DNA from: Hathewaya histolytica
Lineage (GTDB): Bacteria > Bacillota > Clostridia > Clostridiales > Clostridiaceae
Direction of reading: 5' to 3'
Assembly (NCBI RefSeq): GCF_901482605.1
Contig: NZ_LR590481.1
Coordinates: 1,302,001-1,366,000, forward strand
Length of the DNA stretch: 64,000 nucleotides
In this document: positions 1-7,201 of the stretch, in pieces
Numbering within the stretch: position 1 is the first letter of the stretch
Layout: the number at the start of each line of letters is the position of its first letter
Notes under the pieces: model-generated
The model's database searches: none
What the model was told of the DNA's origin: nothing
The model's input: only the letters and a program-made list of their open reading frames with translations
Position numbers and translations under genes: made by a program

Positions 1-76
1 ATAAACCGTAATTAAAAATAATTTGACACAAAGGAAGAAATCGAAAAATATTTAGAAAAATTGGAGAGGATATAGA
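1..76 (+). other. 3' tail of an upstream reading frame, possibly a remnant
   Basis: A short open stretch (22-75) reads as a charged helix ending in YLEKLERI and a TAG just before the AbrB-like gene. The same frame has stops at 13 and 19, so it is either a degraded gene end or chance. The ribosome site GGAGAGG for the next gene lies inside it. Nothing more can be said from 76 bases. Confidence 0.25.
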
Positions 77-502
77 ATGCAAAAAAGAATACTGAATGTA
101 AGCTTAGTCAAGAGTGGAAGTGGAAGTACCACTGGAAGGGTTGTCCTTCCTAGCCTTTGGTTGAAAGAAATGGGAATAAGTCAAGAAGATAGAGCGGTTA
201 AAGTATTATTTGATGGGGAGGAAATAAGAATTATGAAGAATATATCTACTATAGAGGATATTAAAGAAATGCTACAAGTAGAAGGTACAGGAGATATGTC
301 AGAAGAGGAATTGGACATAATAGATAAGGTTGTAAATAGGGCATATGATGGAGTAGAAGAAGATAGAGAATTTTTACTAGAAGCTTTAAATGCAGTTCAT
401 GGTGCAGGAGCATTTAAAGGAAAGGCAATGCATCCGGATTGGAATTTACAGACTGTATATGATATTTTAGTAGAAGGTGAATGGCATTACATGCATGAAT
501 AA
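77..502 (+). CDS. AbrB/SpoVT-type DNA-binding protein
   Basis: The N-terminal 50 residues look like a SpoVT-AbrB swapped-hairpin DNA-binding domain: GRVVLPSLWLKEMGI followed by a VKVLFDGEEIRI strand. The remaining 90 residues are acidic and helical, with no family I recognise. Start ATG has GGAGAGG nine bases upstream. It overlaps the next gene by 8 bp (ATGAATAA), which suggests translational coupling. AbrB-like proteins on mobile elements commonly act as repressors or antitoxins; a partner role with the downstream protein is inference. Family call fairly sure, function unknown. Confidence 0.7.
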   Translation: MQKRILNVSLVKSGSGSTTGRVVLPSLWLKEMGISQEDRAVKVLFDGEEIRIMKNISTIEDIKEMLQVEGTGDMSEEELDIIDKVVNRAYDGVEEDREFLLEALNAVHGAGAFKGKAMHPDWNLQTVYDILVEGEWHYMHE

Positions 503-1094
503 TGCAACAGCATATCAATTAGGTATAATATTCTCTATAGGATCTTATAACAAAGAAGATGCGCGGATTACATTTAGGCACAAAGAAAGATATTTTTTAG
601 AGCAACTTCAAACTTTATTTCCTAATACTATATATGGACAAGAGGTTCATAGCGGGAAACAATATGTTATGAAGGCTTCTATTAATATAGAAACTTTAGA
701 TAATTTAAATTGGAATGCTAGAAATTCAGATGTAAGAAAGTTACCCATCCTAGAAAAATATAAAGACTTTTTAAGAGCATATTTAGAAATTCATAGTAGG
801 TTTGATTATTGTACAACTTATACTGGGAATAGAAAATATTATAGATTAAGGTTAAGGATCTATGGGAATTTTAATATTATAGAGAATATAAATAGTATTT
901 TAGCTATAGAAGTAAAAACTAAAAAGAAAAGTATTTATACTACTCCAAATGGTAAAACTTCTGTACTTTGTTATACTAACCTGGAGGAGATACGAAATAT
1001 ATTGAAATATTTAGATGGTTCTCCGTTTAATAATTTATTTTGGGATAATGCATATAGATGTTTAAATGAACCTAAAAAATATATAAAAAATTAA
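495..1094 (+). CDS. Degenerate LAGLIDADG-like protein
   Basis: Two similar halves resemble the LAGLIDADG homing-endonuclease fold. The first opens with AYQLGIIFSIGSYNKEDARI, followed by a fle-lf helix. The second opens with FLRAYLEIHSRF, followed by RLRIYGNFNIIENIN. The catalytic acid normally at the end of each LAGLIDADG helix (as in GLIFSDGS or GYFDGDG) is replaced in both halves (SIG, EIH). The protein is therefore probably DNA-binding rather than cutting. Start: ATG 495 overlaps the AbrB stop; GTG 477 is the alternative. Assignment is by pattern only. It could be an accessory regulator coupled to the AbrB protein. A hairpin terminator follows at once. Confidence 0.5.
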   Translation: MNNATAYQLGIIFSIGSYNKEDARITFRHKERYFLEQLQTLFPNTIYGQEVHSGKQYVMKASINIETLDNLNWNARNSDVRKLPILEKYKDFLRAYLEIHSRFDYCTTYTGNRKYYRLRLRIYGNFNIIENINSILAIEVKTKKKSIYTTPNGKTSVLCYTNLEEIRNILKYLDGSPFNNLFWDNAYRCLNEPKKYIKN

Positions 1095-1135
1095 GTAGAA
1101 CTATGGTTAAAAGCATAGCTCTACTTAATTTTTTT
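1091..1135 (+). terminator. Rho-independent terminator
   Basis: Inverted repeat TTAAGTAGA / TCTACTTAA, with inner CTATG/CATAG pairing and a following T run, starting at the stop codon of the LAGLIDADG-like gene. Confidence 0.8.
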
Positions 1136-1146
1136 CCTATCATCTT

Positions 1147-1221
1147 TTACTTTACAAACAATATTATCATTATCAAGCTAATAACTAAACATAGGTCTAT
1201 TCTAACAAAATTTTTCTTCAT
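1147..1221 (-). CDS. 24-residue hydrophobic peptide
   Basis: Minus-strand ATG at 1221 is preceded by AGAGGTGATAAT, an excellent ribosome site. The frame encodes a basic start (MKKNFVRID) followed by one membrane helix (LCLVISLIMIILFVK) and stop. Size and layout match type I toxin-like or other small membrane peptides of Firmicutes. No antisense RNA could be identified by eye. It lies between the terminator of the LAGLIDADG-like gene and the next plus-strand gene, so it is transcribed against both. Function unknown. Confidence 0.45.
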   Translation of the reverse strand: MKKNFVRIDLCLVISLIMIILFVK

Positions 1222-1344
1222 ATTATCACCTCTAACTTAATTATTTCCTATGTTGAAATTTCTAAATGTTACCATAGCCTTTACTAATATTTAAAATTAT
1301 TGTAAAATAGTTATGAATAATGTTAATATTAGGGGGCTGTATTA

Positions 1345-2070
1345 ATGAATTTTTTAAAGAATAAAAAGGTATCTATACCAGTGCTTATTATTTTGTACAT
1401 TATACTATATGGAATTTCTCCAAAAGTTACTGGTATCCTAACTATGTTAGGTGTCGGAGGACTATTATTTTATCTATTTACTAAAAATGAAGCATTTAAA
1501 GCAAAAGGAAAGTTATTTAAAACCTTAACTTCTTTAGGGCTAGCGGCAGTGTTTTTGTTTTTTGGCATGGGAGGAGTAGCTAATGATCCTAAATTATTGG
1601 AACAACAAAAATTAGAATCAGCGAAAAAAGCGCAAATTGAGGCTAAGAAGAAAACAGATGAAGAAAAGGCAATAAATGCAGCAAAGCTAAAAAAAGAAGA
1701 GCAGAAAAAATTAGAAGAAGATAAAAAGCTAGAAGAAGAGAAAAAACTAAAAGAACAGAAAAAAACAGAAAAGAGTGCGGAACCTAAAACAGTTAATAAT
1801 AATTCTAAAAAACAAGATACTACAAATTCATCTAATAAGTCTAGTAATAATACTACAACAGTAACACCAACTAAACCTAAAAAAGATACCACTAAAAATA
1901 AACCACAAGAAACAAAACCTGAACCTAAAGGAATGGTTTGGATACCGAAAAGTGGTAAAAAGTATCATTCTAAACCTAACTGTGGGAATATGGATCCTAA
2001 AAAAGCTAGACAGATAAAACTTTCAGATGCTCAAAATAAAAACATTCAACGTTGTAGTAAGTGTTTTTAA
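1345..2070 (+). CDS. Membrane protein with Lys/Glu coiled coil and Ada-like cysteine tail
   Basis: Residues about 8-80 contain three hydrophobic helices. Residues 90-145 are a Lys/Glu/Gln-rich coiled coil and 146-195 a Ser/Thr/Lys/Pro linker. The last 45 residues form a compact module with YHSKPNCG and RCSKCF. This YH-x4-C ... C-x2-C tail resembles metal-binding Ada-like or 'excalibur-like' ends seen on clostridial and phage surface proteins. Start ATG has TTAGGGGGC upstream. The linker suggests the C-terminal module is displayed away from the membrane. Role unknown; cargo of the element. Confidence 0.65.
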   Translation: MNFLKNKKVSIPVLIILYIILYGISPKVTGILTMLGVGGLLFYLFTKNEAFKAKGKLFKTLTSLGLAAVFLFFGMGGVANDPKLLEQQKLESAKKAQIEAKKKTDEEKAINAAKLKKEEQKKLEEDKKLEEEKKLKEQKKTEKSAEPKTVNNNSKKQDTTNSSNKSSNNTTTVTPTKPKKDTTKNKPQETKPEPKGMVWIPKSGKKYHSKPNCGNMDPKKARQIKLSDAQNKNIQRCSKCF

Positions 2071-2117
2071 GTGTAGATATAACGATGGATAAGTAGCTTT
2101 TATTAAGCAGAAAGAAA

Positions 2118-2147
2118 AACGCTCTAATTTTTCAGAGCGTTTTTTTA
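2118..2147. terminator. Bidirectional terminator between convergent genes
   Basis: Perfect AACGCTCT / AGAGCGTT hairpin with T run on the plus side and A run on the minus side. It can serve both the 1345 gene and the convergent minus-strand bacteriocin-like operon. Confidence 0.8.
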
Positions 2148-2194
2148 ATTAAGTTTAGCACTTTATAATTCTATATTATGGTTGCCACAGCTTC

Positions 2195-2353
2195 CTACTT
2201 TTTATATACTAAACGCCCAACTATGATAAGTATGAGAACGGTTAATATATATATAATAGGTCTAAAAACTTCTTTGATATTAAAAACAGATAGTCCTATT
2301 GCAATAAGTACTACTATAAGAGGAAATAAAAAAAACTGTACGAATTTTATCAC
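2195..2353 (-). CDS. Small two-helix membrane protein, candidate immunity protein
   Basis: GTG start at 2353 follows AAGGAGATATAA, 10 bp after the stop of the 226-residue secreted protein on the same strand. The 52 residues form two membrane helices: FFLFPLIVVLIAIGL and IIYILTVLILIIVGRL, ending in basic VYKK. Small basic two-helix proteins directly downstream of a peptide bacteriocin gene are often its immunity protein. That role is inferred from position and shape only. A shared terminator lies downstream at 2118-2147. Confidence 0.6.
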   Translation of the reverse strand: MIKFVQFFLFPLIVVLIAIGLSVFNIKEVFRPIIYILTVLILIIVGRLVYKK

Positions 2354-2363
2354 TTATATCTCC

Positions 2364-3044
2364 TTATTGAAATCCTATAGTTCTAATACCAACAACCCCA
2401 GGGTTGAGCATGCTTGGAACTTTAAGACCAACATCAATGTATATAGCTCTAGAAACATAACCTGTTCCAAATTCAGTAATTAAATATGATGAAACAGCTG
2501 TGGCAATAGCTTTTCCAACTCCCGGAAATTTAATACCTATATATGTTGCACCAGCAGTAACACCTGCATTTAAGATATGATTAACTGCTGACTTTGATAA
2601 ATAGATTCTTACGCCAAACCAAACCCATTCAACCTTATTTACTCCTTCTTTTGATGCGGCACGGTACAGAGTTTGATTATTGTTCGATTCAAATTCAGAT
2701 ACTGTTACACTTTTAATTTTTTGATTGATATGAAATGTATCACTTGTCTTTAAAGATTCCTTAATTCCAGAGTTGGTTTGCACAATTTGATTTTTTACAA
2801 TTTCCAACTCTTCTTGAGTGATGAGCTTTGATAATTTATCTTCATTGGTGATATAGAATTCACCATCATTGTTTAACTTTACAAATGGATCAACTTTATT
2901 AACTAATTGATTTGTCAGATCTTCGCTTTGACTTAGGGCAACCTGTCTAGAATTTGTTTGCGTTGATTCTGCGGCAAATACACTTGTTCCCGTGCTGAAT
3001 ACCATAGAAGTCGCTAGGACTAATGATAATAATTTTTTAAACAT
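2364..3044 (-). CDS. Secreted protein with bacteriocin-like hydrophobic C-terminus
   Basis: Residues 1-25 are a classical signal peptide (MFKKLLSLVLATSMVFSTG ... VFAAES). Residues 30-130 are polar. The last 90 residues begin KVEWVWFGVRIYLSKSAV and continue as a glycine/alanine/valine-rich amphipathic region containing FPGVGKAIATAVSSYLI, like membrane-inserting peptides. Cysteines are absent. The gene forms an operon with the 52-residue membrane protein downstream and has a near-consensus promoter about 140 bp upstream. I cannot name a family. A secreted antimicrobial or membrane-active protein is the best inference; a surface protein is the alternative. Confidence 0.5.
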   Translation of the reverse strand: MFKKLLSLVLATSMVFSTGTSVFAAESTQTNSRQVALSQSEDLTNQLVNKVDPFVKLNNDGEFYITNEDKLSKLITQEELEIVKNQIVQTNSGIKESLKTSDTFHINQKIKSVTVSEFESNNNQTLYRAASKEGVNKVEWVWFGVRIYLSKSAVNHILNAGVTAGATYIGIKFPGVGKAIATAVSSYLITEFGTGYVSRAIYIDVGLKVPSMLNPGVVGIRTIGFQ

Positions 3045-3185
3045 ATCTTTTCCCCCACTTTACATTAAATATCCAATTACAATATTAACTGTTATAAGAC
3101 GCTATATCTTTAAATCATGAAATCACCCCAAACTATACAATTGATTATAACATCATTGTGTATTATATAAATTACCTATAATGTT

Positions 3186-3214
3186 ATTATATGTAACATG
3201 ATTAAAACAGTCAA
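3186..3214 (-). promoter_or_regulatory. SigA-type promoter for the secreted-protein operon
   Basis: On the minus strand TTGACT is followed after exactly 17 bases by TATAAT. The predicted transcript has a leader of roughly 140 bases before the ATG at 3044. Confidence 0.7.
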
Positions 3215-3467
3215 CGATTTTATTGTTTTATGTTTATAGTATTTTTAAATAGTTTATGCAATTACAATATAAAAACTAGTTTAATAGCCCATAGAAAAGT
3301 GAATATAAAAGTTCTAAATGACAATTTTAAATTCATTGCAAAATCAATGAGGGATTAAAAAAATAAATTAATGAGTGTTGACCTAATAGATAAATAAGTA
3401 AACGGCATTAAAAGGGAAAAATACACTTATGTAGAATTACTTACATAGCATATATGGAGGTGATTCT
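3215..3467. other. Intergenic region between divergent genes
   Basis: AT-rich, with no supported gene. A small inverted repeat (TATGTA / TACATA near 3430-3446) lies just upstream of the XRE-type gene and could be an operator; that is inference from position only. Confidence 0.35.
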
Positions 3468-3667
3468 ATGGGGTAAAGAATAAACTAAAAGAAATTAGAA
3501 TGAAAGAATATCTTATGGCTCCAGGAGAATTTGCAAAATACCTAGGAGTAAGCATAAAAACTTATTCAGGCTGGGAAAACAATAGGAGCAAACCCACTTT
3601 AGAAAGAGCGCTAACTATAGCTGAAAAATTAAATAAAGATGTTAAAGAGATATGGTTCAATGAGTAG
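3468..3667 (+). pseudogene. XRE-family HTH regulator, frameshifted at its second codon
   Basis: GGAGGTGATTCT precedes an ATG at 3468, but the next codons are GGG TAA. One extra G in the G4 run (3470-3473) would give M-G-V-K-N-K followed by a clean 60-residue Cro/CI-type frame: KLKEIRMKEYLM, then FAKYLGVSIKTYSGWENNRS and LNKDVKEIWF. As read, only a restart at ATG 3500 (55 residues, no good ribosome site) would give protein, and it would lack helix 1. This may be a true mutation, a phase-variable G run, or a sequencing error. Confidence 0.65.
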
Positions 3668-3785
3668 CCATATCTCTTTTTTAATTTCATTTCTTAAAAT
3701 GTAGGATATTTCTTAAAAAATAAGAAACTTTTGAGCAATGGATACATATAGTATTAGTAAAGAAAGATTAAAGGGGGTATAAAAA

Positions 3786-3935
3786 TTGCCTAAGATTAAT
3801 GTAAGCTTTAAGCAAACCACTAGGGATATGAAGCTATACGCAGAAGCGATAGCCCAGGAAGAAAAGAGTGAATTCATTAAGAAAGCCATAGAGCATTATT
3901 TAATGCACTTAGAAAAGCTAAGTAAAGAAAAATAA
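3786..3935 (+). CDS. Ribbon-helix-helix DNA-binding protein
   Basis: TTG start at 3786 is preceded by AAAGGGGG. The 49 residues read as a basic beta strand (KINVSFKQTTRD), then helix (LYAEAIAQEE) and helix (SEFIKKAIEHYLMHLEKL), the Arc/MetJ/CopG layout. Such proteins control copy number, partition or transfer genes on plasmids. A perfect TTACCTA-T-TAGGTAA palindrome lies 18 bp after the stop. Too short for many gene finders. Family fairly sure from shape; target unknown. Confidence 0.6.
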   Translation: MPKINVSFKQTTRDMKLYAEAIAQEEKSEFIKKAIEHYLMHLEKLSKEK

Positions 3936-3953
3936 GCAATAGTTATGTACGGT

Positions 3954-3968
3954 TTACCTATTAGGTAA
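3954..3968. promoter_or_regulatory. Perfect 7-bp palindrome, candidate operator
   Basis: TTACCTA T TAGGTAA lies just downstream of the ribbon-helix-helix gene. It could bind that protein or the XRE regulator; there is no other evidence. Confidence 0.35.
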
Positions 3969-4006
3969 GCAAAAGGAGTAAAAAAATAAAGCCTACCAAA
4001 AAAGAA

Positions 4007-4073
4007 TAGACTTAGTCCAATGACTATTAGTGCACTTCGTAGACTCCGCTAACTTCGTTGCACTCCTAGTCTA
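4007..4073. repeat. GC-rich island with interleaved inverted repeats
   Basis: In DNA otherwise under about 30% GC, bases 4030-4072 approach 50% GC. GTGCA (4030-4034) pairs with TGCAC (4059-4063). TAGACT (4040-4045, also 4007-4012) pairs with AGTCTA (4068-4073). The two pairings interleave, so single-stranded nucleic acid could fold as a pseudoknot. ACTTCGT is directly repeated (4034, 4052). It sits just ahead of the transfer module, as an oriT or a structured RNA might. Identity unknown. Confidence 0.45.
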
Positions 4074-4146
4074 TGCTATAGAAAAACCAAAGTTGCATAA
4101 ATTGATTAGTTATAAGTTTATTTAACAGAGAATTAACAATAAAGAC

Positions 4147-4227
4147 TTATTTCATTAATATAACTGCTGTTCTTGCTCCGGCACTTATTCCCATACAAAC
4201 TAATGCTATTACAAATGGAGTAGTCAT
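4147..4227 (-). CDS. 26-residue hydrophobic peptide
   Basis: Minus-strand ATG at 4227 follows AGAAGGTGATAAC, a strong ribosome site. The frame encodes MTTPFVIALVCMGISAGART and then AVILMK before the stop. It is divergent from the 4288 gene and shares its 60-bp upstream region. Together with the peptide at 1147-1221 it forms a pair of tiny minus-strand membrane peptides in the same element. A type I toxin or small membrane regulator is possible; function unknown. Confidence 0.45.
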   Translation of the reverse strand: MTTPFVIALVCMGISAGARTAVILMK

Positions 4228-4287
4228 GTTATCACCTTCTATTTTTAAATTTATTTATATTATTTACATGAAAGGAGAATTATATGC

Positions 4288-4671
4288 ATGTTTAAAAAAG
4301 AAGAAGTTATGACTGTTGAAGAATTTTTACAAATGGAGAAGGTAAAAGAAATTGAAACTTATTTATCAAAGAATAAAAACATGGAAAAAGTATTCGTGTT
4401 TATGTTGGGTTCTTTGATGTATTGTCAAAATGTTATGGCTTGCAATGCCGATTTATCTAAGGTCAACAAAGCTGGCAATGTAATCTTAAATATAGTACAA
4501 ACATTTGGCTATTGGGCATGTATAGTTTTATGTATTATAGATCTATTAAAGCATTTATTTGATGGTAATACAAAGAATATAGGTAAAATAGTAAGTGGAT
4601 ATGTAGTTGCTTTTTCAGCATTTTATTTTATTCCTTGGATATTTGATATCATAAAAAGCATATTTAAGTAA
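4288..4671 (+). CDS. Small VirB2/TrbC-like membrane protein
   Basis: After a charged N-terminus (1-32), residues 33-52 form a signal-like helix ending at MACNADLSK. Two further membrane helices follow: ILNIVQTFGYWACIVLCIID, and a segment from about 98 to the end containing VSGYVVAFSAFYFIPWIF. This order (leader, short polar segment, two helices) resembles pilin-type VirB2/TrbC proteins of conjugation systems. Start ATG follows GAAAGGAG; an overlapping ATG 4 bp earlier is out of frame. It is first of three co-linear genes, 12 bp before the next. Confidence 0.5.
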   Translation: MFKKEEVMTVEEFLQMEKVKEIETYLSKNKNMEKVFVFMLGSLMYCQNVMACNADLSKVNKAGNVILNIVQTFGYWACIVLCIIDLLKHLFDGNTKNIGKIVSGYVVAFSAFYFIPWIFDIIKSIFK

Positions 4672-4683
4672 AGGGGGATCTAT

Positions 4684-4896
4684 ATGGATTTTATAAAAGA
4701 CAAGGCAGTAGATGGCATATTATTTATTTTAAAATCTTTGGTTAAATTATTTATAAATTGTAGTTATCCATTATGTTTAGCAGCTTGCTTACTATCATTA
4801 ATCCTTTATATTGGGGGATTAAAAAAAGCTAGAAAATATATTCCAATTAGTTTTATTATTTATTTCCTATGCGAATCAATTAAAGGTGTGATATAA
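4684..4896 (+). CDS. Small membrane protein of the transfer module
   Basis: 70 residues with a short amphipathic start and two membrane helices (CSYPLCLAACLLSLILYIGG and YIPISFIIYFLCESI). AAGGGGGATCT precedes the ATG. The stop TAA is immediately followed by the ATG of the large ATPase, so the two are almost certainly co-translated. VirB3-sized, but with no recognisable family motif. Confidence 0.5.
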   Translation: MDFIKDKAVDGILFILKSLVKLFINCSYPLCLAACLLSLILYIGGLKKARKYIPISFIIYFLCESIKGVI

Positions 4897-7194
4897 ATGC
4901 AAAGCATAAAACTAAAAGATTATTTTAAGTTACAAAAGCCAACTTATAAATATATTAAGATAATACCTCATAAGAGCATAAGAAACTATAATAGTTCCAA
5001 TATAGCTAAAGCTATGACACATACTTATAAAAATATCACTAAGAGAATAAGAAAAGAAGAAAAGAAATTAATAATAGAATGTAGGCACAAGATCTCTTAC
5101 ATTATAGACATAACAAAAGATGATATATCTTTTTATTTCATGTACCCAGAGTTTTTTGAAAATATACTTATGGAAAAAGTAAAAGAAACATGGCCCAAAG
5201 CTACCATAGAAAAATCAGATAGTATTAATCCGTTAAGTGCGGATAAATGTATATATGAATTACAGTATGCTAAAGAAGATGCTTTATCTTTAAGAGTAGA
5301 TAAAAAGAGCAATGAACCTCTGAACTCTATCTTAAACATACTCGAAATTATGAAAGATGATGATAGAGTATCTATAGTATATAATTTTATTCCGGCATCT
5401 CAAAGAGGATGGAGAAAAATATATAAAGATACTATAGAAAAAGTAAATAATAGTGAGTCAGTAGATAAAGAGAAGTTTAATGCTAAATATATAGGGATAT
5501 CAGTCGCAAATTTTATATTGGATTTTGTGGAAGGTGCAAAAGATGGCTTATCTGAACTAATGGGCAATGATATTAAAAAAGAAGAGGACAACACCTTAAG
5601 AGCTTTTATTAATGGTTATGAGGATAGGAAAGAATTATCCAATACAACTAAAAAGAAAAAGGATAATAGAATAATAGACACTCAAATAGCAGTTATAAGT
5701 TCAAGTAAAGATGTGACTAGAAGAGAAAATAATGCTATATCAATATGCCAAGCTTATAATGTTATTAAAGAAGATAATGAGTTGTCTTATAAAAAAATTA
5801 AAAAAGATTTTAATTTAGATGATGTTATATTCCCCATGGAGGTTAATAAGTTCAGTGTAGATGAATGTTCTAATTTTATACAACTACCAGGAAGAGAGCT
5901 ATTAAAAGAACATGGTATAAAGCATATAAATACTACAGAAACTTTAATACCAAAGGAATTGCAACAAGGTATCAAGAGCTTAGGAGAAGTTACTTATAGA
6001 GGCAATAAGATTAAAGCTTATTTCCAAGATGAATACAATATAGGCAATTTACCATTGGTTGCTATTGGAGCGCAAGGCAGTGGAAAGACAAGCTATTTAA
6101 AAAACTACTCTAAGTATTGTAATAAAGCTAAAGAAAGCTTGATAGTATTAGACTTTATAAAAAACTGTGAGTTATCAGATGATATTGAGAAATCAGTAAG
6201 GAAAGAAGATCTAATTGTTTTAGATTTAGCAAAAGAAGAGGACATTCAGGGGTTTGGATTTAATGAAATAACACTTAAGGATGATATGAGCAATTTTGAT
6301 AAGTTGAATTTAGCTAGTTTACAAGCACAACAAGTTATGGATTTTGTAGATAGTATAAGCATAGGTGATCCATTATCTAGTAGAATGAGAAGAATTTTAA
6401 GTGCTGCTGCGAATGTGGTATTTGTACAAGGCTATACAAGTGTAAAAGATGTTATATCTTGTCTAGAAGATGATATTATAAGGTCAAGAATGATTAGTAA
6501 TTTAGATGGTGAATTAAAAGAAACACTAGAGGATGACATAAGAACCTTAAATGAATTGAATGACTATGATAAAAATGGACTTATTATAGGCACTAAACAC
6601 AGTAAAATAGAGCACATATTAGATAGAATTTCTATGCTTAGAGAAGATTTTAAGCTCAAATTTATGTATAATAAATCAACTGAAAATAATATTGATTTAA
6701 TTAATATCATGGAAGAAGGAAAAGTTTTATTAATAAAAATGAAAGAATCCGATTTCCCTACAAAGATGATAAAAAATATATTAATAACTTATTGGATAAG
6801 TAAAATATGGTTAGCAAGTCAAATAAGAGGGCAGTTAAGTGAAAAACCTTTAAGATGTAATATATTGATAGATGAAGTGTTCCAAGCTCCTACAAGCATG
6901 AAGAAGTTGGAATATATATTACCGCAGAGCAGAAAGTTTGGTAGCAAGTTTATATTTACTACACAATATATAAGGCAACTAGATGGTATATTTGATACTT
7001 TAGAAGCTAGTGGAAGCTCATATATGTTGTTAAAAGGTTGCAATGAAAATGACTTTAATCACTTTAAATCCAAGTTAAATGAATATGAATATGAAGATTT
7101 AAGGGACATGAAGCAATTTCATAGTCTAAATTTAATATATTATTCCGGTGGATATGCTAGTTTTATATCTAAGCTACCCCCACCAATAAATTAG
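4897..7194 (+). CDS. Conjugation-type ATPase (VirB4/VirD4/HerA superfamily)
   Basis: 765 residues. The N-terminal 370 are variable and lack predicted membrane helices, as in VirB4-like subunits. A P-loop AIGAQGSGKTS lies near 389-399. Walker B CNILIDEVFQ lies near 653-662. The glutamine motif FTTQYIRQLD follows, typical of VirB4/TraG/HerA motors. It probably energises DNA or pilus-subunit transport together with the two small membrane proteins directly upstream. There is no relaxase or lytic transglycosylase next to it. A phage-morphogenesis ATPase is the alternative. Superfamily call is secure, exact role is not. Confidence 0.65.
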   Translation: MQSIKLKDYFKLQKPTYKYIKIIPHKSIRNYNSSNIAKAMTHTYKNITKRIRKEEKKLIIECRHKISYIIDITKDDISFYFMYPEFFENILMEKVKETWPKATIEKSDSINPLSADKCIYELQYAKEDALSLRVDKKSNEPLNSILNILEIMKDDDRVSIVYNFIPASQRGWRKIYKDTIEKVNNSESVDKEKFNAKYIGISVANFILDFVEGAKDGLSELMGNDIKKEEDNTLRAFINGYEDRKELSNTTKKKKDNRIIDTQIAVISSSKDVTRRENNAISICQAYNVIKEDNELSYKKIKKDFNLDDVIFPMEVNKFSVDECSNFIQLPGRELLKEHGIKHINTTETLIPKELQQGIKSLGEVTYRGNKIKAYFQDEYNIGNLPLVAIGAQGSGKTSYLKNYSKYCNKAKESLIVLDFIKNCELSDDIEKSVRKEDLIVLDLAKEEDIQGFGFNEITLKDDMSNFDKLNLASLQAQQVMDFVDSISIGDPLSSRMRRILSAAANVVFVQGYTSVKDVISCLEDDIIRSRMISNLDGELKETLEDDIRTLNELNDYDKNGLIIGTKHSKIEHILDRISMLREDFKLKFMYNKSTENNIDLINIMEEGKVLLIKMKESDFPTKMIKNILITYWISKIWLASQIRGQLSEKPLRCNILIDEVFQAPTSMKKLEYILPQSRKFGSKFIFTTQYIRQLDGIFDTLEASGSSYMLLKGCNENDFNHFKSKLNEYEYEDLRDMKQFHSLNLIYYSGGYASFISKLPPPIN

Positions 7195-7201
7195 GAGCCA
7201 A

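Noticed and set aside
20-52. TTGACA at 23 as a promoter for the AbrB-like gene
   Set aside because: No acceptable -10 box at 16-18 bp.
1470-1892. 140-codon minus-strand frame
   Set aside because: Lies opposite the Lys/Glu-rich coiled coil of the 1345 gene; its Phe/Ser-rich composition is the usual antisense shadow of such sequence and it has no ribosome site.
2178-2483. 101-codon plus-strand frame
   Set aside because: Overlaps the minus-strand bacteriocin-like gene and the 52-residue gene, which have ribosome sites and a promoter; this frame has none.
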